From contig CAKQPF010000023.1 of assembly GCA_934256705.1 (NCBI GenBank), positions 1 to 49,607 of the forward strand: a DNA stretch of 49,607 nucleotides. Direction: 5' to 3'. Source of the DNA: an uncultured Prevotella sp. (GTDB lineage Bacteria > Bacteroidota > Bacteroidia > Bacteroidales > Bacteroidaceae). Below are positions 17,107 to 25,353 of the stretch, piece by piece (within the stretch, counting starts at the first letter, position 1; every line of letters begins with the position of its first letter). The notes under the pieces were generated by a model, which was given only the letters and a program-made list of their open reading frames with translations, had not been told where the DNA came from and did not search any database. Position numbers and translations under genes: made by a program.

Positions 17107-18303
17107 TTACATTGCAGCGCCCATCATGCCCATTCCGCCGATGACCTTCGGAGCCTGGACTGGCTTTCCTGCGAGGCAGTCTTCGATGGCTTTCTTGACG
17201 CCTTCACCGCGGAGATTCTTCTTGTAGATGTTGCCTGCCTTGTCGATGAGGATGATGAATGGGATGCCACCAAACTGGTATGTGTCCATCACCATCTTGC
17301 CAGCGTCAGGAGCCCAGCCCTGCATCCATGCCATGCCTTCTTCCTTCATCGCCTTGGTCCACGCTTCCTTCTTGGCATCGATAGACACGCTCAGGAATTC
17401 CACACCCTTGCCCTTAAACTCTTCATAGTATTTCTTCAGATGAGGAATCTCCTGACGGCATGGTCCGCACCAGCTTGCCCAGAAGTCCAGCACTATCACC
17501 TTGCCCTTGAGCTTGCTCAGAGATACGGTCTTACCCTTGACATTTTGGAAAGTAAACTCAGGAGCAGGCTTGCCTTCCTTCATTCGCTCGCGTTTCTCTT
17601 TAGCTTCTGCGCGTGCCTTACGGAAGTCTGCTACGAGTTGCTTTGCTGTGGCAGAAGTGCTCTCCAGTTTTGCCAATGCGGCATTGATGATGTCAGCATC
17701 CTTCTCTTCGTCGAGTTTTGCCAGAGGCACGAGGACGCTGGTGAGGTCGGAATAGTGCTCTGTCAGATAACGCATCCATGCGTCGCTGTCTTCGCCAGAA
17801 GCGTCATAGAGCGACATAGCGAGCTGCTGGCTCTTCTTCTGGTCTTCTATCTTTGCCTTATACACATTTTGAGAGATGGCAATCATGGTCTGATAGCTAC
17901 GGTATGCGTGGAAATTGACGAGGTTCATCAGTTCATTTTTCTTTCCTGCGCGTATATATACATAAGGTGGGTTCTTGATTTTGATCTTTGCAGTGTCGAG
18001 TCCGCGGAAGTCGATGTCCATGTTTTCATCTTCCAGCCATACATCCACTGCCTGCCATCCGCCACAATCCACTACTGCATTTCCTGCTTTCTCCACAGGT
18101 ACTGAGAGTGTGTATGAATGGTCTGCATTGACAGGTGCCTCTGCAAGCACTTTCTTGTCGGTGCCTGAATACTGGTACACCTTTACTGTGAAATCGGGTT
18201 CGATGAATTTCACTTTTCCCTTGATTGTTACGGTCTGCTGTGCTGAGGCTGTCATTGCGAAGCCGAGGCAGAGTGTTGCTAATAATGTTTTTAAGTTGCT
18301 CAT
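17107..18303 (-). CDS. TlpA-like periplasmic thiol-disulfide oxidoreductase
   Basis: The start at 18301-18303 (MSNLKTLLATLC) gives a proper signal peptide ending TASAQ; an in-frame upstream extension is translated repeat DNA and is rejected. The 398-residue protein has an N-terminal DUF4369-like beta domain (about 24-110), a helical middle, and a C-terminal AhpC/TSA-Redoxin domain (about 245-370) with active site FWASWCGPCRQEIP and cis-Pro loop FGGIPFIILID. A Met/Gly-rich tail (GGMGMMGAAM) ends the protein and might bind metal. It is the first gene of the minus-strand SusC/SusD cluster, 44 nt before the kelch-like lipoprotein. Family members reduce disulfides in the periplasm. Confidence 0.9.
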   Translation of the reverse strand: MSNLKTLLATLCLGFAMTASAQQTVTIKGKVKFIEPDFTVKVYQYSGTDKKVLAEAPVNADHSYTLSVPVEKAGNAVVDCGGWQAVDVWLEDENMDIDFRGLDTAKIKIKNPPYVYIRAGKKNELMNLVNFHAYRSYQTMIAISQNVYKAKIEDQKKSQQLAMSLYDASGEDSDAWMRYLTEHYSDLTSVLVPLAKLDEEKDADIINAALAKLESTSATAKQLVADFRKARAEAKEKRERMKEGKPAPEFTFQNVKGKTVSLSKLKGKVIVLDFWASWCGPCRQEIPHLKKYYEEFKGKGVEFLSVSIDAKKEAWTKAMKEEGMAWMQGWAPDAGKMVMDTYQFGGIPFIILIDKAGNIYKKNLRGEGVKKAIEDCLAGKPVQAPKVIGGMGMMGAAM

Positions 18304-18399
18304 TGTCTTGATTAGTTTTATGTTTTCTTTACTTTGTTTTCTTATATAGCGACTCAGAAATAAAATAGGGTAATAAATTATGAAAAAAAATGAATGCTT

Positions 18400-18770
18400 T
18401 TGTTGTCTTGTTGTTTTGTGGTTTAGTTGTTTTGTGGTTTGGTTGTATAGAAGGTAGATTTGGCTGGAAGCCAATACCGAGCGAAGCGAGAGTAACCCGG
18501 GACGAAGTCTCGGGATTATAGACATGAAGAGAATGGCTGTCTGGAAGACAGTACCTTTTTATTGCGGTTTAGTGGTCTGGTTGTTTTGTTGTTTGTAGTA
18601 TTCGCTTGTGGCTTGACTATCAACTAAACAACTAAACAACTAAACAACCAAACCACCAAACAAAGGTACTGTCTTCCAGACAGCTGTCCCCACTTATATG
18701 TTAAATCCCGAGACTTCGTCCCGGGTTACTCTCGCTTCGCTCAGTACTGTCTTCCAGACAGCTCTTACTG
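18400..18770. repeat. long imperfect palindrome with 38-bp and 22-bp perfect arms
   Basis: Segment 18479-18516 is exactly complementary to 18705-18742 (38 bp), and 18536-18557 is exactly complementary to 18663-18684 (22 bp). Inside these, gtttagtggtctggttgttttg (about 18567-18588) faces a run of ctaaacaa units (about 18623-18660). The whole could fold into a cruciform or long hairpin. There is no gene inside. Confidence 0.85.
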
Positions 18771-19085
18771 TGCTCGCTCGCCTTCGGCTCTCTCGCCATG
18801 TTCAAAAATATATCACGGATAAAGCAGATGCGACGGATTTGTTCTTTTCACGGATTTTTATTGTGTCTTGCTTGATTTGTCTACCCCTGCCGGGCGCTGG
18901 GATTTTCACGGATTAACTCTTGCTGTAGGTAATCCAGCGCCGTATAGGCGCAAATACAATCCGTAGTAAATCCAATACCAAGTAGCAACACAAAATTAAA
19001 TCCGTGAAAAGATAAAATCCGTCGCATCGCTTTCTATCCGTGAACCTTTTGAGCGCGTGCGCACTGAGCCGAAGGCGAAGGAGCA
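18765..19085. repeat. second nested palindrome (CACGGAT/ATCCGTG family)
   Basis: The outer arms TGTGCTCGCTCGCCTTCGGC (about 18769) and GCCGAAGGCGAAGGAGCACA (about 19068-19087) pair. Inner arms from 18814 (CACGGATAAAGC, GCGACGGATTTG, TTTTCACGGATTT, TTGTGT) pair with 18987-19042 (ACACAA, AAATCCGTGAAAA, GTCGCATCGC, ATCCGTG). The segment has no gene. A diverged relative is seen at about 49440-49530. Confidence 0.8.
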
Positions 19086-19089
19086 CAAT

Positions 19090-19295
19090 AATGTGGTACT
19101 GTCTTCCAGACTAAATAAGGTAATAGGTAATAGAGAATAGATAATAGGAGATTACACTTGCCACTCATGGCTTCTCGCGATGGAATAATCTCAAGCGAAC
19201 TTGGGTAATCTCCTATTCCCTATTACTTATTCCCTATTCCCTAATGTGGGGTTACTCTCGTTTCGCTCGGTATTGTCTTCCAGACAAATCTCGGT
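19090..19295. repeat. AGGAGATTACAC palindrome, copy 2
   Basis: Arms of ggtaataggtaatag...aggagattac (about 19119-19154) and gtaatctcct...ctattcccta (about 19205-19242) flank a loop homologous, in inverted orientation, to that at 7290-7365. The segment 19243-19287 repeats 7411-7457 in direct orientation. Two copies of the 15-mer tactgtcttccagac type border it (19097 and 19271). Confidence 0.8.
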
Positions 19296-19316
19296 TTGTT
19301 GGTTGGCTGTTTGGTC

Positions 19317-19395
19317 GAGGAATAAAATATCAATAAATAAAAATAAACAAATATATTTTTTCTTTGTTTTTTTATATTGATATTTTATTTTCTAA
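19317..19395. repeat. 79-bp AT-rich repeat, copy 1
   Basis: This segment is identical over all 79 bp to 20254-20332, by direct reading. It is internally palindromic (AAAATATCAAT near the start, ATTGATATTTT near the end). It lies 82 bp before the start of the small barrel gene; the other copy lies 177 bp after its stop. Confidence 0.9.
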
Positions 19396-19476
19396 CTACA
19401 AATGAGGCAACAATTCTGTAGGTGGTGCGTTATTATTGTAAGTTAATACTAATATTATATTTATTTTTTTACAACT

Positions 19477-20076
19477 ATGAAAAGAATGATGATGTTTGCC
19501 ATCACTATGATGATGGCTTTCACTGCCTTTGCACAGAAAAGTCCCGGCACGCTGACACTCTATCCAAGAGTGGGAATGAGTTTCTCAAAGTTTTGCGGAG
19601 ACAAGATCTACACCGACATCCTCAACTCTGCCGGGGGAAATGTGGATGCCAAATTCAAGACCGGCTTCACTGCAGGAGCAGAACTGCAGTATCAGCTGTC
19701 GGACATCATAGCTCTCAGCGGTGGCGTGATCTACAGCGAGCAGGGCACCAAGTTCGGGTCGATAGAAGGCATTGACGACCTTGAGATAAAGCACAACGAC
19801 ATCAACGTCCCCCTGCTCTTTGTCCTCACAACCAAATACAGCTTCTCGCTGAAGGCTGGACTGCAACCGGAATTCCGTGTAAGCGACAAGTTTGACAAGG
19901 TATTGAATGAGGTGAACCTCTCCATCCCTGTGGGCATAGCATACGAATACCGCAATTTCTGTCTCGACCTCAGATACAACATCGGTCTGACACATATCTA
20001 CAAGGACCAGTCGTCCTATGACAAAAGCCACAATGGCACCATCATGCTGACCCTCGGCTACGGCATCGACCTTTAA
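19477..20076 (+). CDS. small outer-membrane beta-barrel protein (PorT/OMP_b-brl family)
   Basis: A 199-residue protein with a signal peptide (1-20: MKRMMMFAITMMMAF...FAQ) and eight or so amphipathic strands: FKTGFTAGAELQYQL, FSLKAGLQPEFRV, LDLRYNIGLTHI and the C-terminal TIMLTLGYGIDL. This is the pattern of the PorT-like outer-membrane beta-barrel family common in Bacteroidetes. It is one of few plus-strand genes here and stands alone, with a strong terminator at 20136-20172 and identical 79-bp palindromic repeats on both sides. No specific ligand or function can be inferred. Confidence 0.85.
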   Translation: MKRMMMFAITMMMAFTAFAQKSPGTLTLYPRVGMSFSKFCGDKIYTDILNSAGGNVDAKFKTGFTAGAELQYQLSDIIALSGGVIYSEQGTKFGSIEGIDDLEIKHNDINVPLLFVLTTKYSFSLKAGLQPEFRVSDKFDKVLNEVNLSIPVGIAYEYRNFCLDLRYNIGLTHIYKDQSSYDKSHNGTIMLTLGYGIDL

Positions 20077-20135
20077 GTGACGGGGAAAAAGTCACTAAGA
20101 CTTACAGATACAGAAACCATACTCTCGGAAATGAC

Positions 20136-20172
20136 AATCCCGGGCAAGCCTACGGCGTGCCCGGGATTTTTG
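20136..20172 (+). terminator. intrinsic terminator of the small barrel gene
   Basis: An 11-bp stem AATCCCGGGCA/TGCCCGGGATT (20136-20146 with 20158-20168) runs into five T. It lies 60 nt past the stop codon. Confidence 0.85.
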
Positions 20173-20253
20173 TTACTTTCAGGCCACCTCACGGTGGAGA
20201 AAGAGTAGTATGCGAGTATTTATGGTTGGATTATTTGTCTTGCTGTCTTGGTT

Positions 20254-20332
20254 GAGGAATAAAATATCAATAAATAAAAATAAACAAATATATTTTTTCT
20301 TTGTTTTTTTATATTGATATTTTATTTTCTAA
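20254..20332. repeat. 79-bp AT-rich repeat, copy 2
   Basis: Identical to 19317-19395. It ends 12 bp before the stop codon of the convergent FadL-like gene, and its palindromic form may also act as that gene's terminator. Confidence 0.9.
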
Positions 20333-20344
20333 ACCACTAAACCA

Positions 20345-21874
20345 CTAAAACGTAAGTTCTACTCCGAGAGCAGCCACGCGGTTGCTACGTGTAAACTCAT
20401 TGGTGATTTCTGGCTTCTCCACGGTGTATTTGTCGTAGCAGGTCTTGAAGTAAGCGGCATTGATGGCTACTTTGTCATTTACCTGATACTTTGCACCGAA
20501 ACCGTAGGACCATGAGTCGGTGGTGAAGGAAATATCGTTCATGAATTCGTCGGTGTTGCCGTAGCGGGTAATCTGAAAGCCACCACTCAGGGTGAGCTTC
20601 TTGGTCACGTCAAGCTCCAGTCCACCGAGGTATTCGTCGGTGCCACCCTTGAGGAGTTCCTGCTTATTGGCGTATTTCTTTGACTGCTTGTCGTAGAAAT
20701 GATGATAGCCTGCGCTGACGCGGACGCTTGGCACGATGCTCCACTGTGCACCGAGAGCGAGCAGAGCCGGGCTGTCCTCACGCACTGATGTGCCGTCCTG
20801 GAACTGGTTTACTGCCTCTATGGCCATTGCTTCCTTCACTGTGGAATTGTTCTTCATCGACATCTTCACGCGGAAATCATACTTGGCAGCGAAGTTGAAA
20901 TTGCCTATCTTGTAGTCGATACCAATTACCGGAGCGAAGCCGATGCCGTTCTGGTCAGACTTGAGGTTCACGCCCTCACGATAGACCTCAAGCGCGCTGA
21001 CCTGTGGGCGTGCGCCTTCAAGCTGTGCTTTTGCTCCTTCGAGCTTAGTCTTTGTAGCCACCAGCTCATCGTATTTTTCCTTATATCCAGGCATATTCTT
21101 CACCGGTTCCAGTTGGGCAATGCCTGCATCCACTTTCGGAAGGTTCTCCTCGATGCTGGTAAGGTTGTTGGTGATGTATTCGTTGACACCGTCGAGGAAG
21201 GTGCTGAAAGGCACATACTGTTCCTTTGTCTTCACCATGATGTCGGAAATCTTTGCCTTGTAGCTTGCGTCACCGTAGATTACGCGGAGACCTCCATAGA
21301 CGGAGAGATTCTCAGTAACCTTATAAGCCGCACCTACAGTGAAGCCGAAATAGAACTGGCGACCCTGCATATAGCTGTTCACGTCGTAACCTTCCGCTCC
21401 GAAAGCCTCAAGTTTCTTGGCTATCATGCCGACTGCGCTCTCGAAAGAGCCGAGTCCGTCAGAGAATTCACATTTGCCACCGCCTCCGGTTACTGCGAAA
21501 CCGAACTGGAATGACCAGCGGTCCTTATTGTAAGCAGCCTGCACTGAAGGGATGAATGGAGCCTGGGCATCGCCCTTGAAGCGCTTGGTGGTCATGCCGT
21601 TGTTTTCCTTGCCGAGGGCGAAGAGCGGACAAGTGGTGTCGATGGTACGGGTCTGCCACGCTGCCTGAGCGTTGAGTCCGAGGTGGAATCCTTGTCCGAG
21701 GAACACTACTCCGGCAGGATTGCTATACACGCCGTCGATGGCAATCACGCCCTCACGGGCTGGGTTGCGGAGGAAAGCGGCGCATTGGTTGGTATTAGTG
21801 AGGTAACCACCTGCGTTTGCGGTGGTAAATGTAAGCGCGGAAAGCGCCACGATGATAATTTTTTTCAGTTTCAT
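20345..21874 (-). CDS. OmpP1/FadL-family outer-membrane transporter
   Basis: A 509-residue protein with signal peptide (1-21). The mature N-terminus GGYLTNTNQ followed by DGVYSNPAGVVFLGQGFHLGLN is the FadL/OmpP1 hatch signature (NPA motif). The barrel ends with AALGVELTF. Family members let hydrophobic molecules such as long-chain fatty acids or aromatics cross the outer membrane. An unusual insertion of about 70 residues (roughly 225-300: EYITNNLTSIEENL, KTKLEGAKAQLEGAR) is predicted to be a helical or coiled-coil extracellular or periplasmic loop. It is monocistronic, with a -7 box TACCTTTG at 21915-21922. Confidence 0.9.
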   Translation of the reverse strand: MKLKKIIIVALSALTFTTANAGGYLTNTNQCAAFLRNPAREGVIAIDGVYSNPAGVVFLGQGFHLGLNAQAAWQTRTIDTTCPLFALGKENNGMTTKRFKGDAQAPFIPSVQAAYNKDRWSFQFGFAVTGGGGKCEFSDGLGSFESAVGMIAKKLEAFGAEGYDVNSYMQGRQFYFGFTVGAAYKVTENLSVYGGLRVIYGDASYKAKISDIMVKTKEQYVPFSTFLDGVNEYITNNLTSIEENLPKVDAGIAQLEPVKNMPGYKEKYDELVATKTKLEGAKAQLEGARPQVSALEVYREGVNLKSDQNGIGFAPVIGIDYKIGNFNFAAKYDFRVKMSMKNNSTVKEAMAIEAVNQFQDGTSVREDSPALLALGAQWSIVPSVRVSAGYHHFYDKQSKKYANKQELLKGGTDEYLGGLELDVTKKLTLSGGFQITRYGNTDEFMNDISFTTDSWSYGFGAKYQVNDKVAINAAYFKTCYDKYTVEKPEITNEFTRSNRVAALGVELTF

Positions 21875-21914
21875 TTTCTAGTTATTCCGTTGAATACGTT
21901 TTGAATTTGCGGTG

Positions 21915-21922
21915 CAAAGGTA
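21915..21922 (-). promoter_or_regulatory. -7 box of the FadL-like gene
   Basis: TACCTTTG on the minus strand, about 33 nt upstream of the ATG after allowing for the start site. I see no TTG at the usual distance. Confidence 0.5.
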
Positions 21923-22084
21923 ATCGTTTTGTCCTCTATTTCCATCATAGTAACCTGTTTTTCGCTAACAAATTAAGAAATATTAACTAAATAATAGTTA
22001 TTTTGTCCTATCCTTACTTTGTTTTGTTTTATTTATCGTTGGTTTGTGGTTTGTTTGTTGGTAAGTGACACTAAAACAAAAAAA

Positions 22085-22144
22085 TCAATGGATAAAAATA
22101 GGAAAAATAATATTTTTTGTTTTTTTCCTGTTTTTATCCATTGA
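22085..22144. repeat. AT-rich palindrome, probable bidirectional terminator
   Basis: Arms 22085-22107 and 22122-22144 pair over 23 nt with one wobble (TCAATGGATAAAAA and TTTTTATCCATTGA at the ends). It lies between the FadL-like gene's promoter region and the end of the esterase gene, 40 nt past the latter's stop, with T runs on both strands. The theme AAATATCAATGGAT recurs at 44233-44246, and similar palindromes are the 79-bp repeats. Confidence 0.7.
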
Positions 22145-22184
22145 TATTTTATCCTTCAGCAAACTGTCGGAGAGAACTCCGCCC

Positions 22185-24155
22185 CTACTCCATATTGATA
22201 TTGAAAGCACCGGAAGCGATGCCATCCTCATTATATATGGTGCAGAGAGGGAACTCATCATGCGCATAGCAGAAGGTGTTGCCACTGATGCCATAGGTGG
22301 ATGACTTCGCATTCTCCATGGCTTTCACGTCAACGGTAAGTTCATAGTCGCCTGATGTATGGGCTATTCCATCGTCGAAAGGACGTAGTTTGCCTGTCTC
22401 GGCAGAGAAAGTGATGACAATCTTGCCGTCCTTGCGCTCGCATCTTACGGGCACAGGACCCTCGCTGACCACATTCTCCCCATAGACATGCTTCATCAAC
22501 TGGAGAGCAATGCGATGTCCCACGACAGGCTTTGACTGCGGATGGATATCGTTAGCCTCTCCGCAATCCAGTGCTGTGGCAAAGACAGCGTTGTCGGCTG
22601 GCTTCAATGACGAGGTCTGTGCAGGGTGGCATATCGCGAATTGCTGCGCTCTCAGGTCGCACCATCCGCTCTTTATCATCTTGTCATGCCTGCCCATGAA
22701 GCCGGCAAGCTGCACTATAACGCTCGGCCAAGGCGACTTGCTCTGCCTTATGGTAGGAAACTGCGTGTGCCATTCGTCTATCATTGCGGTGAGATATTCC
22801 TGGTAATGGAACGGTCTTCCAGCGTTCGCTTCGCCCTGATACCACACCATTCCGCGGATGTAAAGCTGTCCGAGCGGATGGATCATGGCATTATAGAGAC
22901 CCACCGGCGTATCGACGAAATAGGTGGAAGGCGGACAAGGCTCCGTGTTTGCACCGACAGCCATCTGCCATCCGTCAGCAAGAAGGATGGTAGTGTCCTT
23001 CAGTTCCAGTTGGTAAAGCTTGCCCTTGGTGAAGTTTGGCAAACCTTTCTCAGCCACGAGCTGCACCACGACCTCATTCTCTCCCTCATGCAGGATGGAA
23101 GAATCAAAGGAATATTTGCGTGGAGGAAACTCATAAGTGGTGTTGCCCACACGCTTACGGTTGACGAAAGTGACGTCGGCATCCTTCATTGCGCCGAGTC
23201 TTATCAGGGCTTTCACGCCTTTGTTTGCCTCGACATCAGCCTTGGAAAGGTGGAAAGTGGCGCGAAACCAATACGTGCCGTGCGGCTTTCCCTTGGTGAA
23301 GAACTGCGAGAAGATATCCACAGGCTTCCATGAAGAGAAGTCATAGCCCAGCTTTTGCCATCTGCTGAGGATGGTGTCGCTCTGCTCTCTGCGCGCATTC
23401 CATGCCCTTATGGCTTCATTTTCCGCGTTTCTCACCGAATCGACCCAGTTCTTCTGATGATATTTCCTGTCCTTGAGGATTTCCTTGTATTCAGGAAACT
23501 GACTGAGATTGGCGTATGACATCCATGCTTCCACACGGGTGCCACCGACAGAAGAATTGATGATTCCTACCGGAACCTTGGCATATTCCTGTATTTCCTT
23601 GCCCACGAAGTAGCTCACAGCCGCTATCTCGGCAGCCGTTTGGGGATTTATCGTCACCCATTTCGGAGCATTGCAATCGTCCTTCGGTGTGGCGAAATCA
23701 AACTGATGCGGCAGTTTCAGGTAGTGGATATTGTCGTTGGTGTAAACCTTTGCGGTCTCAGCCACAGTCTTGTTGTCCATACATCTGCGTATAGGCAGTT
23801 CCTGATTGGACTGACCTGAGAACAGGAACACATCGCCGATGAAGAGGTCAATCGCCAATGTCTGGGGATTCTTGCCCTTCTCAGTGACTGTAAGCCTGTA
23901 TGGACCACCGGCAGGAAGCTCAGGCATTGAGACGTTCCATTTGCCGTCCTTGCCCACTTTCACGGTCTTTGCCTTGTCTCCAATCGTCACTTTCACCTTC
24001 TCGCCAGCCTTTCCCCATCCCCAGACTGGAACGGGAGCGAAGCGCTGCATCACCATTCCGTCGGAGAAGATGCCCGGCAATCGCAGTTGCGCAAGCATCG
24101 GCTGTGACAGAATGGCGATGAACAAAAGGACGATATAATATCTTATTGTCTTCAT
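22185..24155 (-). CDS. SGNH carbohydrate esterase (sialate O-acetylesterase family), xylan locus
   Basis: A 656-residue secreted protein (signal peptide 1-23, ending MLAQ). It has a short N-terminal beta-sandwich, then the SGNH hydrolase split by a galactose-binding-like insert (about 270-400). The nucleophile is Ser116 in LFSGQSN; the WYQGEANAG block and the late DIHPQSKPVVG block supply the oxyanion and His/Asp residues. Family proteins remove O-acetyl groups from sialic acid or, in xylan loci, from acetylated xylan. Being the last gene of a xylan operon, 27 nt after a GH43 gene, it is most likely an acetyl-xylan esterase rather than a sialate esterase. This arrangement recalls the acetylesterase of the Prevotella bryantii xylan cluster. 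Confidence 0.88.
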   Translation of the reverse strand: MKTIRYYIVLLFIAILSQPMLAQLRLPGIFSDGMVMQRFAPVPVWGWGKAGEKVKVTIGDKAKTVKVGKDGKWNVSMPELPAGGPYRLTVTEKGKNPQTLAIDLFIGDVFLFSGQSNQELPIRRCMDNKTVAETAKVYTNDNIHYLKLPHQFDFATPKDDCNAPKWVTINPQTAAEIAAVSYFVGKEIQEYAKVPVGIINSSVGGTRVEAWMSYANLSQFPEYKEILKDRKYHQKNWVDSVRNAENEAIRAWNARREQSDTILSRWQKLGYDFSSWKPVDIFSQFFTKGKPHGTYWFRATFHLSKADVEANKGVKALIRLGAMKDADVTFVNRKRVGNTTYEFPPRKYSFDSSILHEGENEVVVQLVAEKGLPNFTKGKLYQLELKDTTILLADGWQMAVGANTEPCPPSTYFVDTPVGLYNAMIHPLGQLYIRGMVWYQGEANAGRPFHYQEYLTAMIDEWHTQFPTIRQSKSPWPSVIVQLAGFMGRHDKMIKSGWCDLRAQQFAICHPAQTSSLKPADNAVFATALDCGEANDIHPQSKPVVGHRIALQLMKHVYGENVVSEGPVPVRCERKDGKIVITFSAETGKLRPFDDGIAHTSGDYELTVDVKAMENAKSSTYGISGNTFCYAHDEFPLCTIYNEDGIASGAFNINME

Positions 24156-24182
24156 TATTCTGTGATATTTACGTCTCGATGA

Positions 24183-25208
24183 TTATCCCTCGATGGTCTG
24201 TATAGTGCCGTCTTCATTGTAATGCAGTTCGGCAACCTTGAGTGAACGCAAGCTGTTCACGCCGCCTGAAGGACCTGAATCATGATGGAAGAGATACCAT
24301 TTTCCCTTGAATTCCACGATGGAATGGTGGGTGGTCCATCCTGCCTTGACAGGAGTAAGGATTACACCTTGGTAAGTAAACGGTCCGTAAGGATTGTCAC
24401 CGATGGCATAACATATCATGTGGGTGTCGCCGGTGGAGTAAGAGAAATAGTATTTTCCCTTGTATTTGTGGCACCATGAAGCCTCGAAGAAGCGGTGAGG
24501 GTCATCTGCCTTCAGCGGTTTGCCATCCTTGTCGAGGATAATCACTGCCTTAGGCTCTTCTGCAAAGTGCATCATGTCTGGAGCAAGGCGAGCCACTCTC
24601 GATGGAAGCGCATCGCAATCAGACTTCTTCGGAGGGATGATAGCCTGCGTATCAGCAGGTGGCGGAGCTGCTGCGCCTGACTCATTGAAGCACAGTTTGT
24701 TGTCCTTATACCACTGCAGCTGTCCTCCCCAGATGCCTCCGAGGTAGAAATAATACTCGCCATCGTCATCTTTCATCACGGCATAGTCGATGGAATACGA
24801 GCCATGAATAGGGTCGTTGAGCGGAATGAAAGGACCTTCTGGCTTGTCTGCCACTGCGACACCTGTGCGGAAGATGTCGTTCTTGTCCTTTGCAGGGAAG
24901 TACATGTAATACTTTCCGTCCTTCTCCTGCACGTCATTGTCCCACAACTGGTGGCTTGCCCATGGGATATCCTCCAGTTTCAGGATGCAACCGTGGTCTG
25001 TAAGCTGCTTCTCACCACGGCAGACAGCCTCCAGATCGTCTGTGGAGAATACGTGATAGTCTTTCATTTCATATTCAGCGCCGCTGTCATCGTCGCCTAC
25101 GCCTGCGTCCCAGTCGTGGGATGGGTAGATGTAAAGTCTGTCGTTCCATACGTGGACTGATGGGTCTGCCATGTAATCGGATGGCCAGAGATATGCTTTT
25201 CCTTCCAT
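24183..25208 (-). CDS. GH43 beta-xylosidase/alpha-arabinofuranosidase, cytoplasmic
   Basis: A 341-residue single-domain five-bladed propeller of family GH43 with no signal peptide. Catalytic positions read from the motifs: base Asp15 (ADPSVHVW), pKa modulator Asp141 (SIDYAVMKDDDG) and acid Glu242 (FEASWCHKYK). It probably hydrolyses imported xylo- or arabinoxylo-oligosaccharides in the cytoplasm, in line with the GPH symporter encoded in the same operon. It lies between a secreted GH43 (145-nt gap containing a hairpin repeat) and the esterase (27-nt gap). The exact xylosidase versus arabinofuranosidase activity cannot be told from sequence alone. Confidence 0.9.
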   Translation of the reverse strand: MEGKAYLWPSDYMADPSVHVWNDRLYIYPSHDWDAGVGDDDSGAEYEMKDYHVFSTDDLEAVCRGEKQLTDHGCILKLEDIPWASHQLWDNDVQEKDGKYYMYFPAKDKNDIFRTGVAVADKPEGPFIPLNDPIHGSYSIDYAVMKDDDGEYYFYLGGIWGGQLQWYKDNKLCFNESGAAAPPPADTQAIIPPKKSDCDALPSRVARLAPDMMHFAEEPKAVIILDKDGKPLKADDPHRFFEASWCHKYKGKYYFSYSTGDTHMICYAIGDNPYGPFTYQGVILTPVKAGWTTHHSIVEFKGKWYLFHHDSGPSGGVNSLRSLKVAELHYNEDGTIQTIEG

Positions 25209-25242
25209 TGTTGTTTTGGTTTTTGGGGGTTATTATTATGGG

Positions 25243-25345
25243 ATCAGCCGGTAACGCGGCTGACACGGTGGCTTCTTTGCTTTAGTGAAAAGTGAAAAGT
25301 GAAGAGTGAAGAGTGAAAAATCGCGCTGACGCAATGGAGCCTCGC
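25243..25345. repeat. CAGCCGGTAACGCGGCTG hairpin repeat, copy 1, with GTGAAAAGTGAAGAG tail
   Basis: The repeat ATCAGCCGGTAACGCGGCTG (7-bp stem, 25243-25273 with its tail GTGGCT) is followed by tandem gtgaaaagtgaagagtgaa units and a TCGCGCTGACGCAA segment. Other copies are at 28333-28363, 32134-32163 and 32440-32470; I saw none outside the xylan region. Confidence 0.8.
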
Positions 25346-25353
25346 AGGCTGGA

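Noticed and set aside
18304..18525. N-terminal extension of the TlpA-like protein
   Set aside because: The 74 extra residues translate repeat DNA (QTTKQLNHKTTRQQ) and would hide the signal peptide that begins at 18303.
22185..24155. Sialic acid catabolism function for the esterase
   Set aside because: Family name suggests sialate, but no sialidase, lyase or epimerase gene is near; all neighbours act on xylan.
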